Shown here one piece after another: positions 56,792 to 64,000 of a DNA stretch of 64,000 nucleotides. Origin of the DNA: Alphaproteobacteria bacterium (GTDB lineage Bacteria; Pseudomonadota; Alphaproteobacteria; Micavibrionales; Micavibrionaceae); NCBI GenBank assembly GCA_018000295.1, contig JAGNKE010000012.1, forward strand, positions 1 through 64,000, written 5' to 3'. Both the position numbers and the translations under genes were made by a program. The notes beneath the pieces are model-generated. The model made no database searches. It was not told the origin of the DNA and was given only the letters and a program-made list of their open reading frames with translations. Position 1 is the first letter of the stretch; each line of letters starts with the position of its first letter.

Positions 56792-58054
56792 ATGAACACA
56801 TTAAGAATCAGTACATTACCTAATGGTTTGCGGGTTGTCAGCGATCCGGTTTCAACGGTTGAGACCGTCGCGGTCGGGGTGTGGGTGAATGTCGGTACGC
56901 GGTACGAGGATATGGCGCATAACGGCGTCGCACATATGGTCGAGCATATGCTGTTCAAAGGGACCAAGACGCGCAGCGCGCTTGATCTGGCCGAAGCGAT
57001 CGAGAATGTCGGCGGCAGCATGAACGCCTATACCAGCCGGGAACTCACGAGCTATTACGTGCATTTGCTCAAGGACGATCTGGCTTTGGCCGTCGAAGTT
57101 CTGGCGGATATGGTGCAGCATTCGACGCTGCCGCCCGAGGAGATCGAACGCGAGCGCGGGGTTATCCTTGAGGAAATCGGGATGTGTAACGACACGCCCG
57201 ACGACCTGATCTTCGATAATTATTACGAGACCGCCTATGCGGGGCAGGCGCTGGGTGCGCCTATTCTCGGGAAATCACCCATCATCGCGGATATGAGCCG
57301 CGAAACGCTGCAGCATTATATCCGCGAGTTTTATACGCCGGGGCGGATGGCAGTGTGCGCTTCGGGCAACGTGCAGCATGAAGCGCTGGTCGCGCTTGCC
57401 GAAAAGTTTTTCAATGCGCTCCCCAACGACACTGTCAACGGAAAAGCCGCAGCTCGCTATACGGGCGGTGAGGACCGTCTTGAAAAGGATCTGGAGCAGA
57501 GTCATGTCCTGCTCGGTTTCCAGGGTGTTCCGCGACATGAGGATGCGTATTTTGCTGCACAGACGCTTGCCACTTTGCTCGGGGGTGGAATGTCCTCGCG
57601 CCTGTTTCAGGAGGTGCGGGAAAAGCGCGGGCTGGTATATTCCATCTACAGCTTTCATTCCGCCTATACGGATGATGGGCAGTTCGGAATTTACGCCGGA
57701 ACGGGACCGGAGAAGCTGCCCGCACTTATTCCTGTCGTGTGCGATGAGGTCCGGAAGCTTGCGGGGTCTATCAGCTCTGCTGAGCTTGAACGGGCCAAGG
57801 CGCAAATGCGAGCGGGGACACTGATGGGGCAAGAGTCGATGATCTCGCGCATCGATATGTGCGCGAAGGCTTTGCTGCTGAATGGGAAGGTCCGCAATAT
57901 TGCGGAGGTTATCGATAAAATCAATGCCGTGGACGTTGCGGCCATCGAAGATGTGGCGAAGCGCATTTTCTCCTCACCTCCGACTTTGGCAGCCCTCGGT
58001 CCATTGGAGAAGCTGGAGGGGTTCGAGACAATCAGAAAGAGGCTGGCCGCCTAG
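56792..58054 (+). CDS. M16 family zinc peptidase (mitochondrial processing peptidase-like)
   Basis: From ATG 56792 the 420-residue protein has the inverted zinc motif HMVEH at residues 48-52 (GVAHMVEHMLFKGT), downstream RGVILEEIGMCNDTPDDLIF with the third ligand, and the C-terminal domain with RLFQEVREKRGLVYSIYS. Alphaproteobacterial enzymes of this type are close to the mitochondrial processing peptidase. It often lies near thrC in this class, as here, and may be a housekeeping protease. Confidence 0.92.
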   Translation: MNTLRISTLPNGLRVVSDPVSTVETVAVGVWVNVGTRYEDMAHNGVAHMVEHMLFKGTKTRSALDLAEAIENVGGSMNAYTSRELTSYYVHLLKDDLALAVEVLADMVQHSTLPPEEIERERGVILEEIGMCNDTPDDLIFDNYYETAYAGQALGAPILGKSPIIADMSRETLQHYIREFYTPGRMAVCASGNVQHEALVALAEKFFNALPNDTVNGKAAARYTGGEDRLEKDLEQSHVLLGFQGVPRHEDAYFAAQTLATLLGGGMSSRLFQEVREKRGLVYSIYSFHSAYTDDGQFGIYAGTGPEKLPALIPVVCDEVRKLAGSISSAELERAKAQMRAGTLMGQESMISRIDMCAKALLLNGKVRNIAEVIDKINAVDVAAIEDVAKRIFSSPPTLAALGPLEKLEGFETIRKRLAA

Positions 58055-58654
58055 TTACGCGCTACCCGCGGCTCCTGAGAGCATTCCGGGATCGAAGCCG
58101 AGTTGGCCAACCGCCTTCGTCCATTTGGCATCGAGATCTTTATCGAAAATAATTGCCGGGTTCGCGTCCGTGACCAGCCAGGCGTTCTGCTGGATTTCCC
58201 AGTCGAGCTGGCCCGCGCTCCAGCCTGCGTAACCGAGAATAAAGAGCAGGTGATCCGGCCCCTTGCCGGTGAATATTTCCCTGACCGCCTCGACCGTTCC
58301 GGTCACGCCGAACTGACCGTCGATGACCACCGTTTCCTCGCGGCGGAAATCGGGGGAGTGGAGCAGGAAGCCGCGGGCGGATTCCACAGGGCCGCCGCTC
58401 ATGACCGGCATCTGGTATTTTTTCAGGTCGATGACAATGTCGGAGCGGATGTCGAGCTGGCTGATCAGCTCATGAAAGGCGACGCCGGGAAGTTTGTGGT
58501 TGATGACCAGGCCCATGGCGCCGTTCTCATCGTGTGAGCACATGAAAATCACGGCGCGGTTAAAACGAGGATCGCCCATTGAGGGCATGGCAATCAGGAG
58601 CTTTCCGGTCAGGTAACCGTCGCCGGTCGATTTCCGTTCATTCGAGAAGGCCAT
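58055..58654 (-). CDS. YqgE/AlgH family protein
   Basis: The 199-residue protein has LTGKLLIAMPSMGDPRFNRA, VIFMCSHDENGAMGLVINHK and MSGGPVESARGFLLHS with FILGYAGWSAGQLDWEIQQN, characteristic of the DUF179/YqgE family. Its exact function is unknown. A stem-loop in the leader (58673-58696) may affect expression. Confidence 0.92.
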   Translation of the reverse strand: MAFSNERKSTGDGYLTGKLLIAMPSMGDPRFNRAVIFMCSHDENGAMGLVINHKLPGVAFHELISQLDIRSDIVIDLKKYQMPVMSGGPVESARGFLLHSPDFRREETVVIDGQFGVTGTVEAVREIFTGKGPDHLLFILGYAGWSAGQLDWEIQQNAWLVTDANPAIIFDKDLDAKWTKAVGQLGFDPGMLSGAAGSA

Positions 58655-58672
58655 GCGTGTCTCCTGTGGTTT

Positions 58673-58696
58673 TCTCCGGTCCGGGCGAACCGGAGA
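58673..58696 (-). promoter_or_regulatory. Leader stem-loop of the YqgE gene
   Basis: An eight-bp perfect stem (tctccggt/accggaga) with an eight-base loop lies about 19 bases upstream of the YqgE start. It could influence translation or mRNA stability. No riboswitch class was recognised. Confidence 0.3.
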
Positions 58697-58805
58697 TATT
58701 CATCATATAAAAAAGAGTCCTTTTGGTGGAAGAAAAATCCTTAAGGTCAGTAATTGAAGGGGTAGATTGCCAATATTTGTTAGCAAACTTCTAAATAACC
58801 TGCCT

Positions 58806-58833
58806 TTGCATCTTAAGGCGAACCTTATATAAT
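58806..58833 (+). promoter_or_regulatory. Probable promoter of the ArsR/SRPBCC operon
   Basis: A TTGCAT box at 58806-58811 and a TATAAT box at 58828-58833, 16 bases apart, lie in the AT-rich region upstream of the ArsR gene. A second TATAAT at 58859-58864 lacks a good -35. Confidence 0.6.
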
Positions 58834-58846
58834 GTTTTTTAGTGTT

Positions 58847-58860
58847 TACTTAATTAAGTA
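58847..58860. promoter_or_regulatory. Palindromic operator candidate for the ArsR regulator
   Basis: A perfect 14-base palindrome, tacttaattaagta, lies between the promoter and the start codon at 58881. Dimeric ArsR-family repressors bind short AT-rich inverted repeats, so this may be the autoregulatory site of the operon. Confidence 0.6.
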
Positions 58861-58880
58861 TAATCTATAATATAACTCCT

Positions 58881-59228
58881 ATGGACAAGTTTGCTGCCCT
58901 TGCCGACCCGACCCGCCGCCGTATCATGGAGATGCTGGCCGCGAATCATGCGCTTTCAGCTTCGGACATCAGCAAAAATTTTTCTTCAACCCCCTCCGCC
59001 ATTTCGCAGCATCTGAAGGTGCTGCGCGAGGCCGAGCTGGTCCAGATGGAGAAGAGAGCGCAGCAGAGAATTTATTCGATCAACGCTTCGGAGATTGAAG
59101 AAATGGAACAGTGGCTTTCACGGATGCGGAAGTTCTGGAACGACCGATTCGATGCGCTTGAAAATCTTTTAAAAGCTGACAAAAAAGGAGGTGGTCATGG
59201 CCACGGAGACAAAAAAACTAAAGACTGA
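58881..59228 (+). CDS. ArsR family transcriptional regulator
   Basis: The 115-residue protein has the winged-helix motif DKFAALADPTRRRIMEMLAA, helix ASDISKNFSSTPSAISQHLK and wing VQMEKRAQQRIYSINASEI. No Cys metal-sensing motif is present; the C-terminus is Lys/Gly/His-rich. ArsR proteins of this kind, next to SRPBCC genes, sense small molecules or act on their own operon. It overlaps the next gene by 32 bases. Confidence 0.93.
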   Translation: MDKFAALADPTRRRIMEMLAANHALSASDISKNFSSTPSAISQHLKVLREAELVQMEKRAQQRIYSINASEIEEMEQWLSRMRKFWNDRFDALENLLKADKKGGGHGHGDKKTKD

Positions 59229-59760
59229 AAACTTTAATGAACTTTACGCAGAGGTTCTCGGCCCCGATGCTCTGCGGATCAGGCGGCTTATGCCTGCTGA
59301 CATGCAAACCGTATGGGACTATATCACGCAACCGCACAAATCTGTGCTTTGGCTCACGGCCATTAACACTGAATTCAGGCAAGACGGACCTTACGACGTC
59401 ACATTTGATAACAGCAGGCTGACAAATGAGCCTGCACCCGAGGGATTTGAATGCAGCCATAATGCCGGTGGCGAAGTTCTGATTTTTGATCCTCCCAAGA
59501 GATTTTCCTATACATGGGTCATGGGAGAAAACGCGACTAAAGTTTTGTTCGAGTTGGAGCCTCAAGGCGAAAATACCCTATTAACCCTGACGCATACCGA
59601 GTTGTCGGGCAGCGCACTACTGAATGTCGCTCCGGGCTGGCATACGCACATTGGACTGCTCATCTCTCTTCTTCAAGGCAAGAAGCCTCAGCCGTTTTGG
59701 GGAACTTTTCTTGCGCTCAAGTCGAAATATCAAACCATTATTCGGGGGGAATTAGTATGA
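59197..59760 (+). CDS. SRPBCC (AHSA1-like) domain protein 1
   Basis: The start at 59197 follows GGAGG, giving 187 residues. The fold pattern is VWDYITQPHKSVLWLTA, then FDPPKRFSYTWVMGENATKV and a terminal long helix beginning GWHTHIGLLISLLQGK, as in SRPBCC ligand-binding proteins. The gene overlaps arsR and ends in an ATGA overlap with the next gene. The ligand is unknown. Confidence 0.82.
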   Translation: MATETKKLKTENFNELYAEVLGPDALRIRRLMPADMQTVWDYITQPHKSVLWLTAINTEFRQDGPYDVTFDNSRLTNEPAPEGFECSHNAGGEVLIFDPPKRFSYTWVMGENATKVLFELEPQGENTLLTLTHTELSGSALLNVAPGWHTHIGLLISLLQGKKPQPFWGTFLALKSKYQTIIRGELV

Positions 59761-60281
59761 CAAATCCCATAAAAAACGCTGAAATAAACGCCGATAATTT
59801 CGTCTTTACTATCGAGCGCACGTTCGATACGCCGCGTGAGCGGGCCTGGAGGGCATGGACGGACGAGCAGCAACTGGGCCTGTGGTTCGGGCCGAAAGGC
59901 TGCCCTATCGGGTTCGGCAAAATGGATTTGCGCGTGGGCGGGAGCTATCTGTACCGCATGGATATGCCCAGCGGCGATCAATGGTGGGGGAAATGGATTT
60001 TCAAGGAAATTTCAGCTACGGAGCGGCTGGTGATGATTACGCATTTTTCGGATGAAAATGCCGAGATCATGCGTCACCCTCTGGCGCCGACTTGGCCGCT
60101 GCAAATGCACTCGATCACCACATTTACCGAAAAGGACGGGAAAACAACGATTTCCCTTCAATGGACCGCTTATAATGCGACCGAGCAGGAACGCCAGACC
60201 TTCTTCGAGGGCAAGGACAGCATGAACAAGGGCTGGGGCGGCACGTTCGAGCAGCTTGAAGCGTTTCTGGCCAAGGGCTGA
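59757..60281 (+). CDS. SRPBCC (AHSA1-like) domain protein 2
   Basis: The 174-residue product begins with the typical FTIERTFDTPRERAWRAWTD strand-helix and LGLWFGPKGCPIGFGKMDLR, and ends WGGTFEQLEAFLAKG. It is a paralogue of the protein encoded at 61221-61700. The ATG overlaps the previous stop (ATGA) with GGGGG upstream, so the two are translationally coupled. Confidence 0.9.
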   Translation: MTNPIKNAEINADNFVFTIERTFDTPRERAWRAWTDEQQLGLWFGPKGCPIGFGKMDLRVGGSYLYRMDMPSGDQWWGKWIFKEISATERLVMITHFSDENAEIMRHPLAPTWPLQMHSITTFTEKDGKTTISLQWTAYNATEQERQTFFEGKDSMNKGWGGTFEQLEAFLAKG

Positions 60282-60321
60282 AATAATTAGTAGTGTCAAG
60301 TATACAAGAGGAGGAAACCCC

Positions 60322-60678
60322 ATGACCTATGTCGATGGATTTGTTGTTCCGGTGCCGGAGGGGAAAATCAATGAGTATAAAAAGATGGCCGCGCAGGCCG
60401 GTAAAATCTGGATGGAGCATGGTGCGCTGGCTTATGTCGAGTGCGTGGGCGAGGATATGGAAGACAAGGGATTCTGCAAGACGTTCCCCAATGCCTTCAA
60501 GACCAAGGACGGCGAGACTGTGGTTTTTGCCTACATCGTTTATAAATCCCGCGCTCACCGTGACAAGGTGAACAAGAAGGTGATGGCGGATGAGCGGTTG
60601 AAGTGCGACCCTGATAATATGCCTTTCGACTGCAAGCGCATGGCCTATGGCGGTTTCAAGGCTTTGGTTGCCTTATAA
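60322..60678 (+). CDS. DUF1428 family protein
   Basis: The 118-residue protein has MTYVDGFVVPVPEGKINEYK, GALAYVECVGEDMEDKGFCK and the tail RMAYGGFKALVAL, matching DUF1428 (YbaA-like). The fold is a ferredoxin-like dimer; function unknown. It is in the middle of the SRPBCC operon with a GAGGAGGAA ribosome site. Confidence 0.9.
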   Translation: MTYVDGFVVPVPEGKINEYKKMAAQAGKIWMEHGALAYVECVGEDMEDKGFCKTFPNAFKTKDGETVVFAYIVYKSRAHRDKVNKKVMADERLKCDPDNMPFDCKRMAYGGFKALVAL

Positions 60679-60693
60679 GAGTGGAGCACATTC

Positions 60694-61224
60694 ATGACGA
60701 TTTTTTTTCTTATCCTTGGCGTTGCGATCATCGGGCTGGCGATTTTTGTTAATATCCAGCCGGATCGTTTCAAGGTTACGCGCAGCGCAGTGGTGCCCGG
60801 ATCTCCCGCTGAGGTGTTCGCGCAGGTGAACAGTTTGCGAAACTGGAACGCGTGGTCGCCATGGGCGCGGATGGACCCGAATGCGAAAAATTCATTCGAG
60901 GGGCCGGAGTCCGGTGTGGATGCCGCCATGAGCTGGGCGGGGAACAAGACTGTCGGCGAAGGGAGGATGACGATCATCGAGAGCCGTCCAAATGAAATCG
61001 TCAAATTCCGGCTGGAATTTATCAAGCCGTTCCGGGCTACCAGCACAACCATTTTTACATTCACGCCGGAAGGCGCAGGCACCCGTGTGACGTGGAGCAT
61101 GACCGGCGATAAAAATTTCATCGCCAAGGGGATGCATCTCATAATGGATTGCGACAAAATGGTCGGCGGGCAGTTCGAGGACGGGCTGAGGAATATGGGC
61201 GAGGTTCTGAAAAAGGCCGCATGA
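60694..61224 (+). CDS. SRPBCC (polyketide cyclase-like) membrane-anchored protein
   Basis: The 176-residue protein has an N-terminal membrane anchor (IFFLILGVAIIGLAIFVNI) and a SRPBCC domain with SAVVPGSPAEVFAQVNSLRN and AWSPWARMDPNAKNSFEGPE. It differs from the other SRPBCC genes by this anchor. The stop overlaps the next start (ATGA). Confidence 0.85.
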   Translation: MTIFFLILGVAIIGLAIFVNIQPDRFKVTRSAVVPGSPAEVFAQVNSLRNWNAWSPWARMDPNAKNSFEGPESGVDAAMSWAGNKTVGEGRMTIIESRPNEIVKFRLEFIKPFRATSTTIFTFTPEGAGTRVTWSMTGDKNFIAKGMHLIMDCDKMVGGQFEDGLRNMGEVLKKAA

Positions 61225-61700
61225 GCGAACAGAAAAGTTCTTCCATCGAACCCACACTGATTATTGAGCGGATTTTTGAAACGCCTCGCGAGCGGGTGTT
61301 CGAGGCCTGGACCGATCCTGACGAGCTGGTGCAGTGGTGTATGCCGTTCGGGTTTACCATCCCGCATAATGAGGGGTTGATCGAGGAGGGCGGCTCGTAC
61401 CGCTCCTGCCTGCGGTCCAAGGAGGGCAAGGATCACTGGCTCGGCGGCGTTTACAAGGTCATCGAGCGCCCAAGCAAACTCGTCTTCACCCATATCTGGG
61501 ACGATGACAAAGGAAGGCCGGGCACCGAAACGCTGGTCACAATTACTTTCGAGAATTTTGAAGGCGGCGGCACAAAAATGATCTTTATGCAGGAAGGGTT
61601 CTCCTCGAAAGAATCCCGCGACGGGCATCACGGCGGATGGAGCGAGGCGTTCGAGCATCTCGAAGAACACCTGTTTTCTATGGGCGTGGGAATGATTTGA
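61221..61700 (+). CDS. SRPBCC (AHSA1-like) domain protein 3
   Basis: The start at 61221 overlaps the previous stop. The 159-residue protein has LIIERIFETPRERVFEAWTD and PDELVQWCMPFGF, then KLVFTHIWDDDKGRPGTETL and the terminal HHGGWSEAFEHLEEHLFS helix, typical of AHSA1. It is closely similar in layout to the gene at 59757-60281. Confidence 0.9.
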   Translation: MSEQKSSSIEPTLIIERIFETPRERVFEAWTDPDELVQWCMPFGFTIPHNEGLIEEGGSYRSCLRSKEGKDHWLGGVYKVIERPSKLVFTHIWDDDKGRPGTETLVTITFENFEGGGTKMIFMQEGFSSKESRDGHHGGWSEAFEHLEEHLFSMGVGMI

Positions 61701-61742
61701 GTTATACTCGGTCTTATATTCCTCTTGCCCCCCTTCTGAACA

Positions 61743-62924
61743 ATGCGCGAATTCATCGTTCTCATGGCTTTTTTGACGTCGCTGGCCGCGCTTTCGGTCG
61801 ATGCCATGTTGCCCGCGCTGGAGCAGATCGGTGTTGATCTTGAAGTGGCGCGGGCGAACAGCGTGCAGCTTGTGATTACCGTGCTGTTCGCTGGGATGAT
61901 GGCGGGGTACCTTATCTACGGACCTGTGGCGGATGCGTGGGGGCGGAAACCGGCGCTCAATCTTGGGCTTGGGCTTTATATTCTGGGGAGCCTGATCTGC
62001 TGTCTTTCCCCCTCCCTGACGGTTCTGCTGCTCGGGCGGTTCGTGCAGGGGCTGGGCGCTGCGGGCGGGCGGATCGTGACCATTGCCATCGTGCGCGATA
62101 CGTTCAGCGGGCGGGAGATGGCGCGGGTGATGTCCTTTATCATGGGGATTTTTATTCTGGTGCCTATCGTCGCTCCGGCCCTCGGGCAGGCGGTTCTGGC
62201 GGTGGCGTCCTGGCGGGCGATGTTCGGATTTTTTATTGTGGCGGCGCTGGTCGCCGGATTCTGGGCCTTCTTCCGGCTCACGGAAACACTGCCGCCGGAT
62301 CAGGCCAAGCCGCTGAAGTTTTTGGCGCTCGTCGATGGTTTCAAAGAGGCAGCGGGGACGCGGGTGACGCTGGGGTATGCGGTCACGAGCGGGATTTGCT
62401 TCGGCGCGATCATCGGGTATCTCAACAGTATCCAGCAAATCCTGCAGGATATTTATCACGCCGGGCCACTGTTCGCGCTTTATTTCGGGATGATGGCGGC
62501 GATGATCGGCGGCGCTTCCTTCGTTAACTCCGCGCTTGTGCAGCGGTTGGGGATGCGGCGGCTGATCCGACTGGCGCTGCTGGGGATGATCGGGCTTTCT
62601 CTTTTGTTTCTGCCGCTGGCGGTGCAGGTATCCGTTGTTCCCCTGCCCGTTTTTCTGGCCTATGCCGGGCTGAGTTTTTTCTGCCTCGGGCTGATGTTCG
62701 GGAATATGAGCGCGCTGGCGATGGAGCCGATGGGGCATATCGCCGGATCGGCCTCGGCGTTCGTCAGTTTTGTTTCCACGGGAGTAGCGATTGCGTGCGG
62801 GTTCTTGATCGGGCAGCTTTATGACGGGACGGTCGTGCCGCTGGCGGGCGGGTATCTGGTGCTGTCGGTTGGCGCTCTTCTGGTTATGTCACTCACAGAA
62901 AATTGCCAAAATCAGGAGCATTGA
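61743..62924 (+). CDS. Bcr/CflA family MFS drug transporter
   Basis: The 393-residue permease has twelve hydrophobic segments and the MFS motif GPVADAWGRKPALNLGLG after the second. MREFIVLMAFLTSLAALSVD and FVQGLGAAGGRIVTIAIVRD match the Bcr/CflA subfamily. It follows the SRPBCC run by 42 bases and may be co-transcribed. The substrate is unknown. Confidence 0.9.
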   Translation: MREFIVLMAFLTSLAALSVDAMLPALEQIGVDLEVARANSVQLVITVLFAGMMAGYLIYGPVADAWGRKPALNLGLGLYILGSLICCLSPSLTVLLLGRFVQGLGAAGGRIVTIAIVRDTFSGREMARVMSFIMGIFILVPIVAPALGQAVLAVASWRAMFGFFIVAALVAGFWAFFRLTETLPPDQAKPLKFLALVDGFKEAAGTRVTLGYAVTSGICFGAIIGYLNSIQQILQDIYHAGPLFALYFGMMAAMIGGASFVNSALVQRLGMRRLIRLALLGMIGLSLLFLPLAVQVSVVPLPVFLAYAGLSFFCLGLMFGNMSALAMEPMGHIAGSASAFVSFVSTGVAIACGFLIGQLYDGTVVPLAGGYLVLSVGALLVMSLTENCQNQEH

Positions 62925-63105
62925 CCTGAGTAGACACCCCTCCACAAGAGTGACAGCAACAGCCCGATCCGTGGGTGTGGCTGGCGGTGTTCTTTTCGCG
63001 GTATTGCGCCGCATCCCTCGCGCCGAAATCCGCCTTGGACAGGCCGCTGATAAACACAAACGCGCAAACGGCCATCGCACATCCGCAGTTTAAGATTTTC
63101 ATCAT
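62893..63105 (-). CDS. Small exported Cys/His-rich protein (70 aa)
   Basis: A strong GGAGG site six bases before ATG 63103-63105 supports this gene, which is convergent with the transporter and overlaps its end by 32 bases. It has a signal-like segment (CAMAVCAFVFISGLSKADF) and a TASHTHGSGCCCHSCGG motif that could bind metal. No family was recognised. Confidence 0.55.
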   Translation of the reverse strand: MMKILNCGCAMAVCAFVFISGLSKADFGARDAAQYREKNTASHTHGSGCCCHSCGGVSTQVNAPDFGNFL

Positions 63106-63129
63106 AAATTTCCTCCGAAGTTGTTCAGT

Positions 63130-63546
63130 TTATTTCAGATAAGGCAGGCATTGCGTATATCCGGCCGCTATGTCGTCCTGCGTAATCTTATGGACGGCCA
63201 GATGGTTGATCATGCCCCGGATCTGATCCGGGTTTGTCGAGGGATTATTGCGCGAGGCCAAGAGCCATTGCCTTTGCCACGGCTGGAGGCGTTCTAAGGC
63301 CTGCTCATCCAAAGGTTCATATTGCGCGACAAAGGCCACGGTGAGGGCGGGCGGGCGATCCGCGACCTTGTGCAACTTATGACAATCAATAGGCACAAGT
63401 GTGCCGTTTGCGAGAGTCTGGGTGAATTCGCGGTCCTGCGGCGTTTGCGGGCCACGTTGTTCCTGCGAGACCGCCTCGAAGGGGGCGGACAGGTTCAAAA
63501 ATGCGGCCAAGGCGGATGAGGTCAAGAAATGTGTGTTGTGCTTCAT
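63130..63546 (-). CDS. Exported hypothetical protein (138 aa)
   Basis: The N-terminus (FLTSSALAAFLNLSAPFEAV) is a probable signal peptide. The mature protein has two Cys (VPIDCHKLHKV and GYTQCLPYLK), which could pair. It precedes the small Cys/His-rich gene by 24 bases on the same strand, so they may be co-transcribed. No family was recognised. Confidence 0.6.
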   Translation of the reverse strand: MKHNTHFLTSSALAAFLNLSAPFEAVSQEQRGPQTPQDREFTQTLANGTLVPIDCHKLHKVADRPPALTVAFVAQYEPLDEQALERLQPWQRQWLLASRNNPSTNPDQIRGMINHLAVHKITQDDIAAGYTQCLPYLK

Positions 63547-63702
63547 TGGACCAAAATACTCTGCCTTCTCTTTGAGTGTTACTATATAACATATTTGTCA
63601 CTTTGCAAGTACGAGCTTCTTTTTTTTGATTCTTGTGGCTCCAATCTTGCAGATGTATGATCCGGCGCTGTCCGCCCTGTTTTAATTTTTTGTCGAAGGC
63701 TC

Positions 63703-64000
63703 ATGTCCGATTTCCCCACCGCCGCGCTTCTTGGGTTTATCGAAGGATTGACCGAGTTTCTTCCGGTCTCCTCGACCGCGCACCTGCTGATCCTCACGGA
63801 CCTGTTCAAATTTTCCGGGCCGCCGGGGCATATTTTCGAGATTTTCATTCAACTCGGCGCGATTTTCGCGGTTGTGGTGCTTTATTGGGCGAAGCTCTGG
63901 AAAACGGCCACAACCGTTCATTCCGATCCGGCGTCGCGGCATTTTGCCTTAATCCTGATTATCGGGACCATTCCGGCGCTGATCGCCGGGGCGATCGGGC
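63703..64000 (+). CDS. uppP: Undecaprenyl-diphosphatase (partial)
   Basis: The first 99 residues are visible before the window ends. UppP recycles undecaprenyl pyrophosphate in the membrane for cell-wall synthesis. The N-terminus AALLGFIEGLTEFLPVSSTA with HLLILTDLF is the family signature with catalytic Glu and Ser residues, followed by FEIFIQLGAIFAVVVLYWAK. Confidence 0.95.
   Translation, partial: MSDFPTAALLGFIEGLTEFLPVSSTAHLLILTDLFKFSGPPGHIFEIFIQLGAIFAVVVLYWAKLWKTATTVHSDPASRHFALILIIGTIPALIAGAIG

Noticed and set aside
60645..62738. A 697-residue frame antisense to the SRPBCC and transporter genes
   Set aside because: It crosses several genuine genes with overlapping starts and shows no domain.

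Overview
The window looks like chromosome from a free-living or epibiotic alphaproteobacterium of moderately high G+C. Pointers are an NDUFA12-type complex I subunit gene, a DUF2155 gene, the order aroQ-accB-accC-aat, a ClpS/ClpA/Aat N-degron set and a mitochondrial-type M16 peptidase. Many long hypothetical genes resemble what is seen in Micavibrio-like lineages, but that is only a suspicion. No rRNA, tRNA or CRISPR array was recognised.

Layout. 1-4.3 kb: tail of an IS1595-like transposase, a secreted hypothetical, a patch of REP-like palindromes, a sulfotransferase, a glycosyltransferase, an orphan Pycsar-effector-like (PycTM) membrane gene and clpS. 4.3-7.6 kb: a frameshifted exported-protein gene and a fused membrane/spermidine-synthase-like gene separate clpS from clpA. 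7.7-16.7 kb: clpA, then hypothetical genes (one with HEGSH) and a 964-residue RTX protein with four near-identical modules. 16.7-26.8 kb: RidA, NDUFA12, MlaD, DUF2155, aat, accC, accB, aroQ, two DsbA-like proteins, a BepA-like protease and rlmE. 26.8-33.5 kb: acyltransferase, guaB, TauE/SafE permease, an arylsulfotransferase/sulfotransferase cluster and a small secreted Ala/Glu-rich protein. 33.5-42.9 kb: RsmB-like methyltransferase, HAD hydrolase, metE, a PfkB kinase, metF, a cysteine hydrolase and guaA. 42.9-50 kb: accessory genes (lipoproteins, HsdR-N-like nuclease, TsaE-like ATPase, nucleotidyltransferase, His-rich protein, glycosyltransferase, protein-glutaminase-like protein). 50-58.7 kb: pdxS, an outer-membrane-like protein, pdxT, thrC, a Tiki/ChaN-like lipoprotein, an M16 peptidase and YqgE. 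58.8-64 kb: an ArsR regulator leading a run of SRPBCC genes, a Bcr/CflA transporter, two small exported proteins and the start of uppP.

The most interesting pattern: three times (clpA, the gene at 12731-13582, guaA), and perhaps a fourth time (clpS), a single AT-rich gene for an exported protein lies directly downstream of a resident gene, and the last 18-30 bp of that resident gene recur as a direct repeat on the far side of the newcomer. This suggests a repeated way of inserting cassettes for exported proteins at gene 3' ends. No integrase or transposase is visible at these sites. A second point of interest is an apparently orphan PycTM effector next to clpS.

Together the genes supply regulated proteolysis (ClpS/ClpA/Aat), malonyl-CoA formation (AccB/AccC), GMP synthesis (GuaB/GuaA), methionine synthesis (MetE/MetF), PLP synthesis (PdxS/PdxT), threonine synthesis and envelope maintenance, with accessory secreted and sulfation-related genes between them.
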